Of a stretch of DNA of 64,000 nucleotides, positions 26,984 through 35,800 are shown one piece after another (position 1 is the first letter of the stretch; the number at the start of each line of letters is the position of its first letter). Made by a program: the position numbers and the translations under genes. The notes under the pieces were generated by a model. That model had not been told where the DNA came from. It saw only the letters and a program-made list of their open reading frames with translations, and searched no databases. Source of the DNA: Campylobacter rectus (GTDB lineage Bacteria; Campylobacterota; Campylobacteria; Campylobacterales; Campylobacteraceae); contig NZ_CP012543.1 in the NCBI RefSeq assembly GCF_004803795.1, forward strand, positions 1,302,001 through 1,366,000, given 5' to 3'.

Positions 26984-27947
26984 TCAGAAAACTTTAATAT
27001 ATATTAACGCAAATGCGATTTGGCCGATTGCGATAGAAGAATCGTTTGCAGAAAAATATTTATTTATGTAATATTTCTTACTTTTTTGCTTAAGAATTAG
27101 AATTACATTTTCAAGCAGGGTCTTATTTTGAAAAACTCCGCCCGCGAGCAAAACGTCGCGATCTTGCGCGTAAGCTATGTCCGCTACGAGCTTTGCAAGC
27201 TCTTTTTAAGCCCGTCGCAGCCGTTTTTGCATCATCTTTTAAAACTCTTTTGAAGGCTTTTTTAAAAAAAATTTTATCACTCCCGATTTCAAATTGTCTA
27301 AATTTGCATCATAAAGCGCCCCAAGCTCATCCGCCTCGCCCTCGCAGCCGAGCTATCAAACCTCAAGATCACCGCCGCAAGCGCGTCGAATATGCGCCCG
27401 GGCGAGCCGGTTTTGACGCAGCTTATTTGCTTTTCGTGCAGGATTTTTAGATTTTTTAGCTTAGCGGGCTCAAATTTGGCCAAAAACGCCTCCGCCTCGC
27501 GCTCTAGGTCATATCTTAATATCGCGGCATAAGCGATCTGCCGGATATTTTCACGCTAACTTCGCCGCCGATCAGTAAAATTTCGTCAAATCTGCAAACC
27601 CGCTCACACTCCTTGCCGCGCGCTTTTAGGATATCTCCGCCCCGGACGCTCCCGTCTGCGCCGTATCTCGTACCGTCAAAGTAAAAGCCCGAATACTCGC
27701 GCTTTGCGTCCAGATCGTTTTCTAAAATCACCGAGAGTAAATGCGCGTGATAATGCCGAATTTGCGTGATCTTTGAGCTGAAATTTGCAGCGTATCGGCG
27801 CGCCAATTTCAAATTTAAAAAATGCGGGCGCAAATCAGCGGCGATCTCGTCAAATTTTAACTCGTAAATCTCGCTAAAAAGCTGGGTTAGCATGCAAAAT
27901 AGCTCATAGGTCGCAACGTTTTTAGATCGCAGATTAGGGGTATCATC
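26984..27947 (-). pseudogene. hypF: hydrogenase maturation protein HypF, C-terminal remnant with several frameshifts
   Basis: HypF is the carbamoyltransferase that starts synthesis of the CN ligands of NiFe hydrogenases. Across several frames the C-terminal half is recognisable in order: DLKTL then TYELF (27900s), QIRHYHAHLLSVILEN, YFDGTRYGADGSVRGG, LIGGEVSVKI, then RQIAYAAILRYDLE, KTGSPGRIFDALAAV, a shifted EGEADELGALYDAN, LLAGGVFQNKTLLENV, and the terminal ANDSSIAIGQIAFALI ending at TGA 26986-26984. At least four frame changes and in-frame stops make it non-functional. No YrdC-like N-terminal part is present. Confidence 0.8.
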
Positions 27948-28115
27948 AGCTCGGCGGCTCTAGCCCACCGTCGGCGCCATTGATGCAGGCAACGCCATAA
28001 ATGTCGTCATCGCACATGCCCACTTCATAAAATCGCGCTCGCTAAATCCGCTTTTTAAAACTTCGCCGATCGATCCGTTTTTTAGAGTCAAAAGCGCGGC
28101 AAGCACGTTAAGTCG
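27948..28115 (-). pseudogene. hydA: NiFe-hydrogenase small subunit HydA, N-terminal remnant
   Basis: The frame reads RLNVLAALLTLKNGSIGEVL, then SGFSERDFMKWACAMTTFMA and LPASMAPTV. This is the long Tat signal region of epsilonproteobacterial HydA, where SRRDFMKW is expected; here the first Arg of the twin pair is Glu. A one-base shift in a GGG run (27964-27966) leads to a stop, while the +1 frame continues ARAAEL, as HydA does. Within the next few codons the sequence becomes HypF. A TAG at 28118-28116 separates it from the upstream frame. Confidence 0.65.
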
Positions 28116-28217
28116 CTAGTTTATCCTAATCGGGACGTCGTCTTTTATGCCTTCTTCTTGATATAAGATATATTTTGGTATATTTGACAACGTAGTAAAG
28201 TTTGATTTTACCGTCAT
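28116..28217 (-). pseudogene. 33-codon ORF in frame with the hydA remnant
   Basis: ATG at 28217 opens MTVKSNFTTLSNIPKYILYQ... and ends at a TAG directly followed, in the same frame, by the hydA-like RLNVLAAL. It may be the original start of hydA or sequence joined to it by the deletion. 28218-28520 is very AT-rich and gene-free, probably containing the former hydrogenase promoter. Confidence 0.3.
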
Positions 28218-28520
28218 CAAATAGCTTTAAAATATGAAATTTTTCAACTTAAATTTAAAATTTATTATTTTGTAAAAAATTAATTAAAAATCTTATTATT
28301 TTTAGTAATATTTTTGCGAGAAAAAACTAAAAATAAATAAAATACATAAAAATAAATTTAACAAAGCGTTTTTGTGTTTTTAAGATTTTAAGACTAAAAT
28401 CGCCATATTTTCTAAATTTATAAATTTAGTTTAAAGGTTTTAGGATTTTTGAGTTTTTAAAATTTGAAACGCAAATTTACGCTACTTAAATTTGACTTTA
28501 CAAACGGCAAATTTAAGGCG

Positions 28521-28928
28521 TCAAATTTGACTGTTGCCTCCGGCTTGCATTTGCAAAATTCGCGCGCTTATTTGCATTATCTGCGCAAATACGGCACCCT
28601 TTTGCGCCTCAAGCGAAGCCGCCATCTCTTTTGCGTAGGGATTTTTGCCGGCTTTTACTTGCTTGATCGCGACTTCAAGCTCTTTTAGCCGTTTTTGCAG
28701 TTTTTCAAGCTGCTTTTTTAGGATATCGGCGCTGCTTTCGCTCTCGTTTGCGCCGCCGGCCGGATTTGATGCACCGCGCAAGATATCACCTCTATCGCCG
28801 CTTTGCAAATTTTCGCTTTTTAAACTTAGCGGACCCGCGTTTAAATTTGCCCCGCCTGCGACCGCAAAGTCGTTCTTGCCGAAATTCATCAAATTTGAGC
28901 TTAAATTTATGTTTATTTTTACATCCAT
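28521..28928 (-). CDS. FlxA-like coiled-coil protein
   Basis: I start at ATG 28928 (AAAGGCGCGGCG upstream), giving 135 residues; longer forms read into AAATTT-rich spacer. A Gly/Asn/Ser-rich N-terminal half (ANLNAGPLSLKSENLQSGDRG) is followed by a strong coiled coil: heptads run through residues about 68-130 (ILKKQLEKLQKRLKELEVAI, then AQIMQISARILQMQAGG). FlxA-like domains have this arrangement, but the match is by pattern only. No signal peptide or membrane helix is visible. It stands alone between the hydrogenase scar and fumC. Confidence 0.6.
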   Translation of the reverse strand: MDVKININLSSNLMNFGKNDFAVAGGANLNAGPLSLKSENLQSGDRGDILRGASNPAGGANESESSADILKKQLEKLQKRLKELEVAIKQVKAGKNPYAKEMAASLEAQKGAVFAQIMQISARILQMQAGGNSQI

Positions 28929-29161
28929 CGCCGCGCCTTTAAATTTAAAAGCATATCGGCAAATTTGAGTAAAATTTAAGGCAAATCCGCAAATTTCGCT
29001 TTTAAATTTACGGATTTTAAAGAGGGCTCGGCGAAATTGCTCAAGGCAAGCACGCCACGCAAAACGATTAAATTTCACTAAAACGATTAAATTTCATCAA
29101 AACGATCAAATTCTACCGAAACGTGCAAATTCTACCGAGCCCAAAAATCAAGCGACCGAAT

Positions 29162-30589
29162 CTATTCCTTCGGCGCGATCATATCTTCGGGCACCACCCA
29201 CGCGTCAAATTCCTCGGCGGTTAGTATACCCGATCTTATCGCTTCTTCGCGTAGCGTCGTACCGTTATGATGGGCAGTTTTGGCGATCTTGGCGGCATTT
29301 GCGTAGCCGATGTGCGGATTTAGCGCGGTTACGAGCATTAGGCTCTCGTGCAGCAGTTTGTCGATTTTCGCAGAGTTTGCGCTGATGCCGCACGCGCAGT
29401 GTTTCTCAAAGCTGTTCATCGCGTCGCTTAGCAGGCGGATGCTTTGGATGAGGTTGTACGTAAGCACCGGCTTAAAGACGTTTAGCTCGAAGTTGCCCTG
29501 GCTTGCGGCGATGGAGATCGCGACGTGGTTGCCCATCACCTGCGCGGCGACCATCGTGACGGCTTCGCACTGCGTCGGATTTACCTTGCCCGGCATTATC
29601 GAGCTTCCCGGCTCGTTTTCGGGGATGTTTATCTCGCCGATGCCGCATCTTGGTCCGCTTGCCAGCCAGCGCACGTCGTTTGCGATCTTCATCAAATTTG
29701 CCGCCAGGCCGTTTAGCGCGCCGCTTAAAAACACCTCGGCATCGTGGCTGGTTAGGCCGTGAAATTTATTCGGATGGGATTTAAATTTAAACGCCGTGCC
29801 CGTTAGCGCGTTTAGCTCGTCGCTTACCATCTCGCTAAATTTCGGGTGCGAGTTTAGCCCCGTGCCCACCGCGGTGCCGCCGATGGCAAGCTCCTCTAAA
29901 AACGGCATGGTAGCTAGGATCTGCGCCTTGCTCGCCTTTAGCATGTGCGCGTAGCCGCTAAATTCCTGCCCGAGCGTGAGCGGCGTGGCGTCTTGCAGGT
30001 GAGTGCGGCCGATCTTTACGATTCCCGCAAACTCGGCGGTCTTTTTATTCAGCGTCGCTTCAAGTTTTTCTATCGCCGGCAGCAGCTTTTTTTGAAGCTG
30101 CTGCACAAAGGCTATTCGCATCGCCGTAGGATAGGTGTCGTTTGAGCTCTGGCCTTTATTTACGTGATCGTTTGGATGCACGAATTTTGCGTCTTTGGCG
30201 TCCAGTGCCGCCTTATCGCGGAAATTTAGCCCCAAAATCTCCATCGCGCGGTTTGAAACGACCTCGTTTAAATTCATATTCGACTGCGTGCCCGAGCCCG
30301 TCTGCCACACGACTAGAGGGAAATTTCCGTCCAGTTTGCCGTTTAAAATTTCATCGCACGCCTGCGCGATCGCCTCGGTGCGAGGTTCGTCTAGACGGCC
30401 CAGCTTGCGATTAACCAGCGCGCACGCCTTTTTTAGATAGGCAAAGCCCTCTATGACCTCCCTTGGCATCGTCTCCAGCCCTACTCCGATCTCGAAATTT
30501 TCATGGCTGCGCTGCGTTTGCGCACCCCAATATTTTTCATTCGGAACCTTTACCTCGCCCATCGTGTCTTTTTCTATTCTATACTGCAT
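29162..30589 (-). CDS. fumC: fumarate hydratase class II
   Basis: Interconverts fumarate and malate without an iron-sulfur cluster. The 475-residue protein begins [16 protein letters not shown] and contains the superfamily signature [13 protein letters not shown] with the catalytic-loop serine, plus [12 protein letters not shown] and [10 protein letters not shown] substrate-binding stretches. GAAGGAGCAAAG precedes the ATG. It is monocistronic by position. It complements the icd-mdh-oor genes in the C4 part of the cycle. Confidence 0.95.
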   Translation of the reverse strand: MQYRIEKDTMGEVKVPNEKYWGAQTQRSHENFEIGVGLETMPREVIEGFAYLKKACALVNRKLGRLDEPRTEAIAQACDEILNGKLDGNFPLVVWQTGSGTQSNMNLNEVVSNRAMEILGLNFRDKAALDAKDAKFVHPNDHVNKGQSSNDTYPTAMRIAFVQQLQKKLLPAIEKLEATLNKKTAEFAGIVKIGRTHLQDATPLTLGQEFSGYAHMLKASKAQILATMPFLEELAIGGTAVGTGLNSHPKFSEMVSDELNALTGTAFKFKSHPNKFHGLTSHDAEVFLSGALNGLAANLMKIANDVRWLASGPRCGIGEINIPENEPGSSIMPGKVNPTQCEAVTMVAAQVMGNHVAISIAASQGNFELNVFKPVLTYNLIQSIRLLSDAMNSFEKHCACGISANSAKIDKLLHESLMLVTALNPHIGYANAAKIAKTAHHNGTTLREEAIRSGILTAEEFDAWVVPEDMIAPKE

Positions 30590-30679
30590 CTTTGCTCCTT
30601 CATAAAAATTTTATATTTTTTAGATTATATATCAACTCTCATAAATTTAATCTTGCGAAAATTTACGCGTAAATTTCGA

Positions 30680-30685
30680 TATAAT
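30680..30685 (+). promoter_or_regulatory. -10 box close to the pbpC start (possible leaderless mRNA)
   Basis: TATAAT in the context TTTCGATATAATCGCAACAATG ends seven bases before the ATG at 30693. The normal discriminator length would put the transcription start at or next to the A of the ATG, and no Shine-Dalgarno is visible. Confidence 0.5.
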
Positions 30686-30692
30686 CGCAACA

Positions 30693-32861
30693 ATGAAAAG
30701 AGTTTTAGCTAAATTTATCAAATTTTCCGCCGCCTTTGCCCTACTTTGCTTCGTAGCTTTTTTGGCGCTTGACTTTGCTTATCCGCTCGACGTCAAAGCG
30801 CTAAAACGGGAAAATTCGCTCATACTTTTTGACAAAAACGGCCGGATCGTCGCCCTTCGGCCTAGCAGCGACGAAATTTGGAGATTTGAGGCCAAAAACA
30901 TCCCGCAGACGCTAAAAGATAGCGTTATTTTGTTTGAAGATAAATTTTTCTACTACCACATCGGCGTAAATCCTTTTGCTATGATCCGCGCGGCCGCGCA
31001 CAATCTCACGCACTCTAACCGCATCGGCGCATCCACGATCACTATGCAAGTCGCGCGCATGATGAAGCGAGAGGAGCGTACCTACGCGAATAAATTTAAA
31101 GAAATCTTTACCGCGCTTCAGCTTGAGTGGCATTACAGCAAGGACGAGATTTTAAATTTTTACTTTAATCTCGCTCCATACGGCGGAAACATCGAGGGGG
31201 CGGCGGCTGCGGCGAGGTTTTATTTCGGTAAAGACTTGAGCGAGCTTAGTATCGCCGAGTGCGCGCTTTTAAGCACGATCCCAAAAAATCCTAACGCCAA
31301 CCGCCTAGATAAAAAATCAAATATCAACGCGCTAAAAAACCGCGCCGTCAAGTTGCTTTATAAAGCGGGCGTGATAGACCAAAGCGCATTCCAAAGAGCG
31401 CAAAGGGAGCCCTTTAAAAACAAACGCTACGATGCCGTTTATAAGGCCAGGCACTACGCCGCTCAAGCTCTAAAAAACGGCGTTACGCACTCAAATTTAG
31501 ATCTAAATTTGCAAATTTTACTCGAAAACGCGCTAAAAAATACGGCAACCTCGCTAAAATCAAAAGACGCCTATAACGCCGCGGGGATAATCATCGACAA
31601 TAAAAATATGAGCGTAGCGGCATACGTAGGCTCGCACGACTGGCGCGCTCCGCAGGGGCAAAACGACGGCGTAACGATGAGTAGAAACGTGGGCTCCACG
31701 CTAAAGCCGTTTATATTTTCGCTAGGACTCGACGAGGGGTTCATCACGCCAAAAAGCCAGATGATAGATACCGAAATTTTCCTCGGAGAGTACGCGCCCA
31801 AAAACTACGACAGTAGGTTTTTCGGTATCATCTCGGCGACCGAGGCGCTAGCGCTTAGCCTAAATATCCCGGCCGTTAGCCTAAACAACAAACTTGGCGA
31901 AAATTCGCTCTACGAGCTGCTTTCTAGCGTGCATTTGGTGAGTTATTCAAAGGAATTTTACGCGGGCAGTATCGCGCTTGGAAGCGCGGAGATGAGCTTG
32001 CTAAGCTTAGCCCATCTCTACACTATCTACGCAAACGGCGGCGAGCTAAAACCGCTAGAGGTTGCGGGTAAGACGCTACTAGGCTACGGACGGCTCATTA
32101 GCCCGCAAAGCGCGTATCTAACGTCAAAAATGCTCTCCTCCGCTTCTCGCAGCTATCTGGGCGTCGTATGGCAATACGCAAAAGACACGCCTCAAATCGC
32201 CTTTAAAACCGGCACCAGCTATGGCTCGCGCGATATCTACACGATCGGCGTAAATAACGACTACACGGTCGCGGTGTGGTTCGGTAACTTTAACGGCAAA
32301 AAGACGCAAAATTTAAGCGGATTTAGCGACGCTTCGCGCACGGTTTTTGATGTCTTTAAACTGCTGGCTCAAAAGCAAAAATTATCTTTTATGAACGCGC
32401 CAAGCGGCATAGAGAGCAAAAAAACCTGCCTTGACGCGTTTAAATTTAAAGAGTGCAGAGATGAGGAAGACGACTGGCGGATAGAGGGCGTAGCGTTAAA
32501 AGATATCTGCGAGAGTATCAGGGGCGACGAGGTAGGATTTTTACTCAAATACGGCGCTATCACGCAAGAAGATATCAAAGACAGCCCTTGTTATTATAAA
32601 TTTAAAAGCTACAAACCTCTCGTTGCGACGCCGTCAAATAATCAAATTTTGCTAAGCGATGAGAATTTAACCAAAGTTATGTTAAAATGTTACGCGTATG
32701 TCGGCGAGGAAATATACCTCAAAACAGACGAAAACGAATGGGAAAAAGTAAAAAACGCGAGCGAAAATACGTTAAATTTAACGCAAGGCAAACATAAGCT
32801 CGGGTGCCTGGATGAAAATTCGAATTTAACCGAAATCAATATCGAAATAAGGAGGTTTTAA
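30693..32861 (+). CDS. pbpC: penicillin-binding protein 1C
   Basis: A bifunctional inner-membrane peptidoglycan synthase, 722 residues. After one N-terminal helix comes the GT51 glycosyltransferase domain with EDKFFYYHIG (82-91, catalytic Glu), GASTITMQVARM (112-123) and HYSKDEIL. The transpeptidase active site is Ser335 in GSTLKPF, with KTGTS near residue 505. The C-terminal region past 590 fits the PbpC-specific domain. The stop overlaps the start of the alpha-2-macroglobulin gene by one base, the classic pbpC-yfhM partnership. Confidence 0.93.
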   Translation: MKRVLAKFIKFSAAFALLCFVAFLALDFAYPLDVKALKRENSLILFDKNGRIVALRPSSDEIWRFEAKNIPQTLKDSVILFEDKFFYYHIGVNPFAMIRAAAHNLTHSNRIGASTITMQVARMMKREERTYANKFKEIFTALQLEWHYSKDEILNFYFNLAPYGGNIEGAAAAARFYFGKDLSELSIAECALLSTIPKNPNANRLDKKSNINALKNRAVKLLYKAGVIDQSAFQRAQREPFKNKRYDAVYKARHYAAQALKNGVTHSNLDLNLQILLENALKNTATSLKSKDAYNAAGIIIDNKNMSVAAYVGSHDWRAPQGQNDGVTMSRNVGSTLKPFIFSLGLDEGFITPKSQMIDTEIFLGEYAPKNYDSRFFGIISATEALALSLNIPAVSLNNKLGENSLYELLSSVHLVSYSKEFYAGSIALGSAEMSLLSLAHLYTIYANGGELKPLEVAGKTLLGYGRLISPQSAYLTSKMLSSASRSYLGVVWQYAKDTPQIAFKTGTSYGSRDIYTIGVNNDYTVAVWFGNFNGKKTQNLSGFSDASRTVFDVFKLLAQKQKLSFMNAPSGIESKKTCLDAFKFKECRDEEDDWRIEGVALKDICESIRGDEVGFLLKYGAITQEDIKDSPCYYKFKSYKPLVATPSNNQILLSDENLTKVMLKCYAYVGEEIYLKTDENEWEKVKNASENTLNLTQGKHKLGCLDENSNLTEINIEIRRF

Positions 32862-35800
32862 TGCGTTTTAAGCTAATCGGCTTAAGCCTAAGTTGCCTTT
32901 TGGTATCAAATTTAAGCGCCTTTACGCTTGACGGCTCGATCAAAGCATTAGAGGACGGCTCAATAAGCTTTGGCGTCAAATACGCTCAAAGCGAGCAGTC
33001 GCTCATCGGCAAAGTCACGCACAAGAAAATAATCGAGTGCGAGCCGGGGATTACCGGAGCCTTCGAATACGGATCGAACCATATTTTATTTTACCCTAAA
33101 AAACCGCTGGCAAAAGGCGTAAGCTACTCGTGCAAAAAAGGCGAGAGCAAGGTTAAATTTTACAGCGAAGACTTTATGCTGTCAAATATGATCGAATACT
33201 CCAAAGATACTTTTTTGGCGGTATTTAACGACGAGGTTAGCGAGGATGAGTTTGCCACAAATTTTAAAATTTACGACAAGCAAAATTTGGCTAAACAAAA
33301 CATCAAATATAAAATCGTAGCCAAAACGCCTAAAAGCTTTCAGATAAAGCTACTTGAAAGCGGCGAAAATTTGGTATTTGCAATCTCTAAAAAGTTAAAA
33401 AACAGTTCCGGCGTAAATTTGGCCGACGACTTTGAAGTCGTGCAAAAAGTCTCAAGCCCGGACGAAAATTTCGTCGATAGGCCAAAAGCTAAGACTATGT
33501 TTTTAAACGAGGTCGAGGGCGCTAGCCTAGATAACGGCAAACTAGCGGCTAGACTTTATCTTAAAGATTGGATAGATTCTGATAATATTAAAAAATTCAT
33601 CAAGATCAAGGGCGTAAACAGCTTCGAGGTCAGCGACATAGAATACACCAGTCATAGAAGCGAAGACGGGGAGTATTACTACTATTACATCGATATCACC
33701 AGCAACGACTTCAAACCGCAAACTACCTACGAAATCACCTTCTACAAGGGCTTTGGCGACAGCTACTCGATGCTACGAGAAAACTCTATCTTTAACGTCG
33801 CATTCGGCGATCTAAAACCGTTTTTGGAGTTTACCGATAGCGGCACGTATATGTCGAGCCTGGGCGAGATCGGCGTAAAAAGCGTAAATACAAACACCGC
33901 TAAGGTCGTCGTCGAGAAGCTAAAAGAGCAAAATTTAAGGTATTTTTTAAATTTTACCGAGACTCCGCTGGATAACTACGTCGAAGAGGTCGCCAGCAAA
34001 AACTACGAGATCGGCGGCGCTCAAAATGAAACGCAAAAAAGCAAGATCAAGCTTGACTTTGCCGAGGGTGGCGACGGCATCTATCTGGTCACGATCTACT
34101 ACGACAAAGATAAAAGCGTCAAAAAAGCGGTCTACCTAACCGATATCGGCCTAAGTATGAAGGTCTCTAAAGATGAGATATTTTTATTTGCCAACCGCTT
34201 AAGTAAAAACGAAGTGGTCGCAAACGCGGACGTCAAAATTTACTCCGTCAAAAACAATCTCATCGCAAGCGGCATCACAAACGACGAAGGCGTGTTTAAA
34301 TTTAACAAAAAAGACATCGGCAAAGACGTCGCAAGCGCGGTTTTAACGCTGGGCAAGGAGCAAAGCTTCATCGCTCTATCGCAAAACAAACGCCTAAACG
34401 AGGAGTCGAATTTAGACGTCAAAGATAGAAGCGAAATTTATAACGCTTATTTGCATTTTGCCAGCAACATCATCCGCCCGCAGGAAAATATAAAAGGCGA
34501 GATCATCATCAAAAACGCGCTGTTTAAGAGCCTCTCAAATATGCCCGTTAAGCTAAAAATCAGAGATCCGCAAAACAAAGTGATTCTAAATAAAAGCGTA
34601 AATACGACCGAGCTTGGCGTGATAAATTTCGACGAGCCGGTAAATTCCGGACTAACGGGATCGTTTAAATTTGAAGTGATCTTTGCAAATAAAATCATCG
34701 ATAGTTACAGCTTTTCGGTCGAGTCATTCACTCCGCAACGCATCAAAAACGAGGTCAAGCTGGATAAGCAAATTTACGCTCTAGACGATCTAATAGACGT
34801 AAAGTTGCAAAGCAACTATCTTTTCGGTGCGGCGGCAGCCAATCTTAACGGCGACGTGGCGTTAAATTTATATCAGCAAGACTATAAAAACGATAAATTT
34901 AAAGAGTATAAATTTAGCAACGGCGAATACGCCGCAAACGGCCTGGATCAGTTTATCAAGCCCGTAACCCTAGACGGCGAAGGCAAAGGCGAAACGGCGT
35001 TTAAGCTGCAAAGCAGAGCCAAAATCGCGAGCGTTTTAAAAGGCGCTGCGGTATTTACCATTAACGACGACGGCAAAAACGTGAGCGCGAGCAAGGACTT
35101 TAGCGTCTATCCTTTTGACGCGATGGTCGGCGTCAGAGCAAACGACACCTACATCGACGCAAACTCCAAGCTAACGCTAAATTTCGTCAGCATCGATCCG
35201 TTTAAGGGCGAAGAGCTAAAAGATAGACAAAAAGCCATCGAGATCAAAAAAGCCATCTGGGACTACAACTACGATAGAAACGGCTACCTAAAGTGGAACA
35301 AACGCTACGAGAAAGTCTTTAGCGATACTCTAAGCGGCAGCGAGTTCGTTTATGATTTCAAACAAAGCGGCGACTACGTAGTCGTGGTTTCCGATATCCT
35401 AAGCGGCCACTCGGCGAATTTAGATATCTACGTTAGCGGCTGGGACTACGGCGGCACTTTGCAACCTACAAAAGAGCTGGCCAAAGCTAAAATCAAGCTA
35501 AATCAAAAAGTCTATAAAAAAGGCGACTCGCTAAACGTAGACGTTAGCTCCGTGCTAAAAAGCGGTATCGGCATCGTCACGGTCGAGTCCGAAAACGTCA
35601 AAAAATATAAAGTCGTAAATATAGAAAATAACGTCGCAAACGCCAAATTTGACCTCGACTTCGACTTTGAGGGACTTTACGTCACGGCATCCATCATGCG
35701 CGTAGCCGACAGCGACGTCTTGCCGTTTAGAACCTACGACAAAGTCTATGCAAAAGCGGACAAATCATACCGAGCGACAAACGTTAGCATCGAAGCGCCC

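Noticed and set aside
26883-27071. Plus-strand 62-codon frame over nikR and the hypF end
   Set aside because: Antisense shadow of nikR and of the recognisable HypF C terminus.
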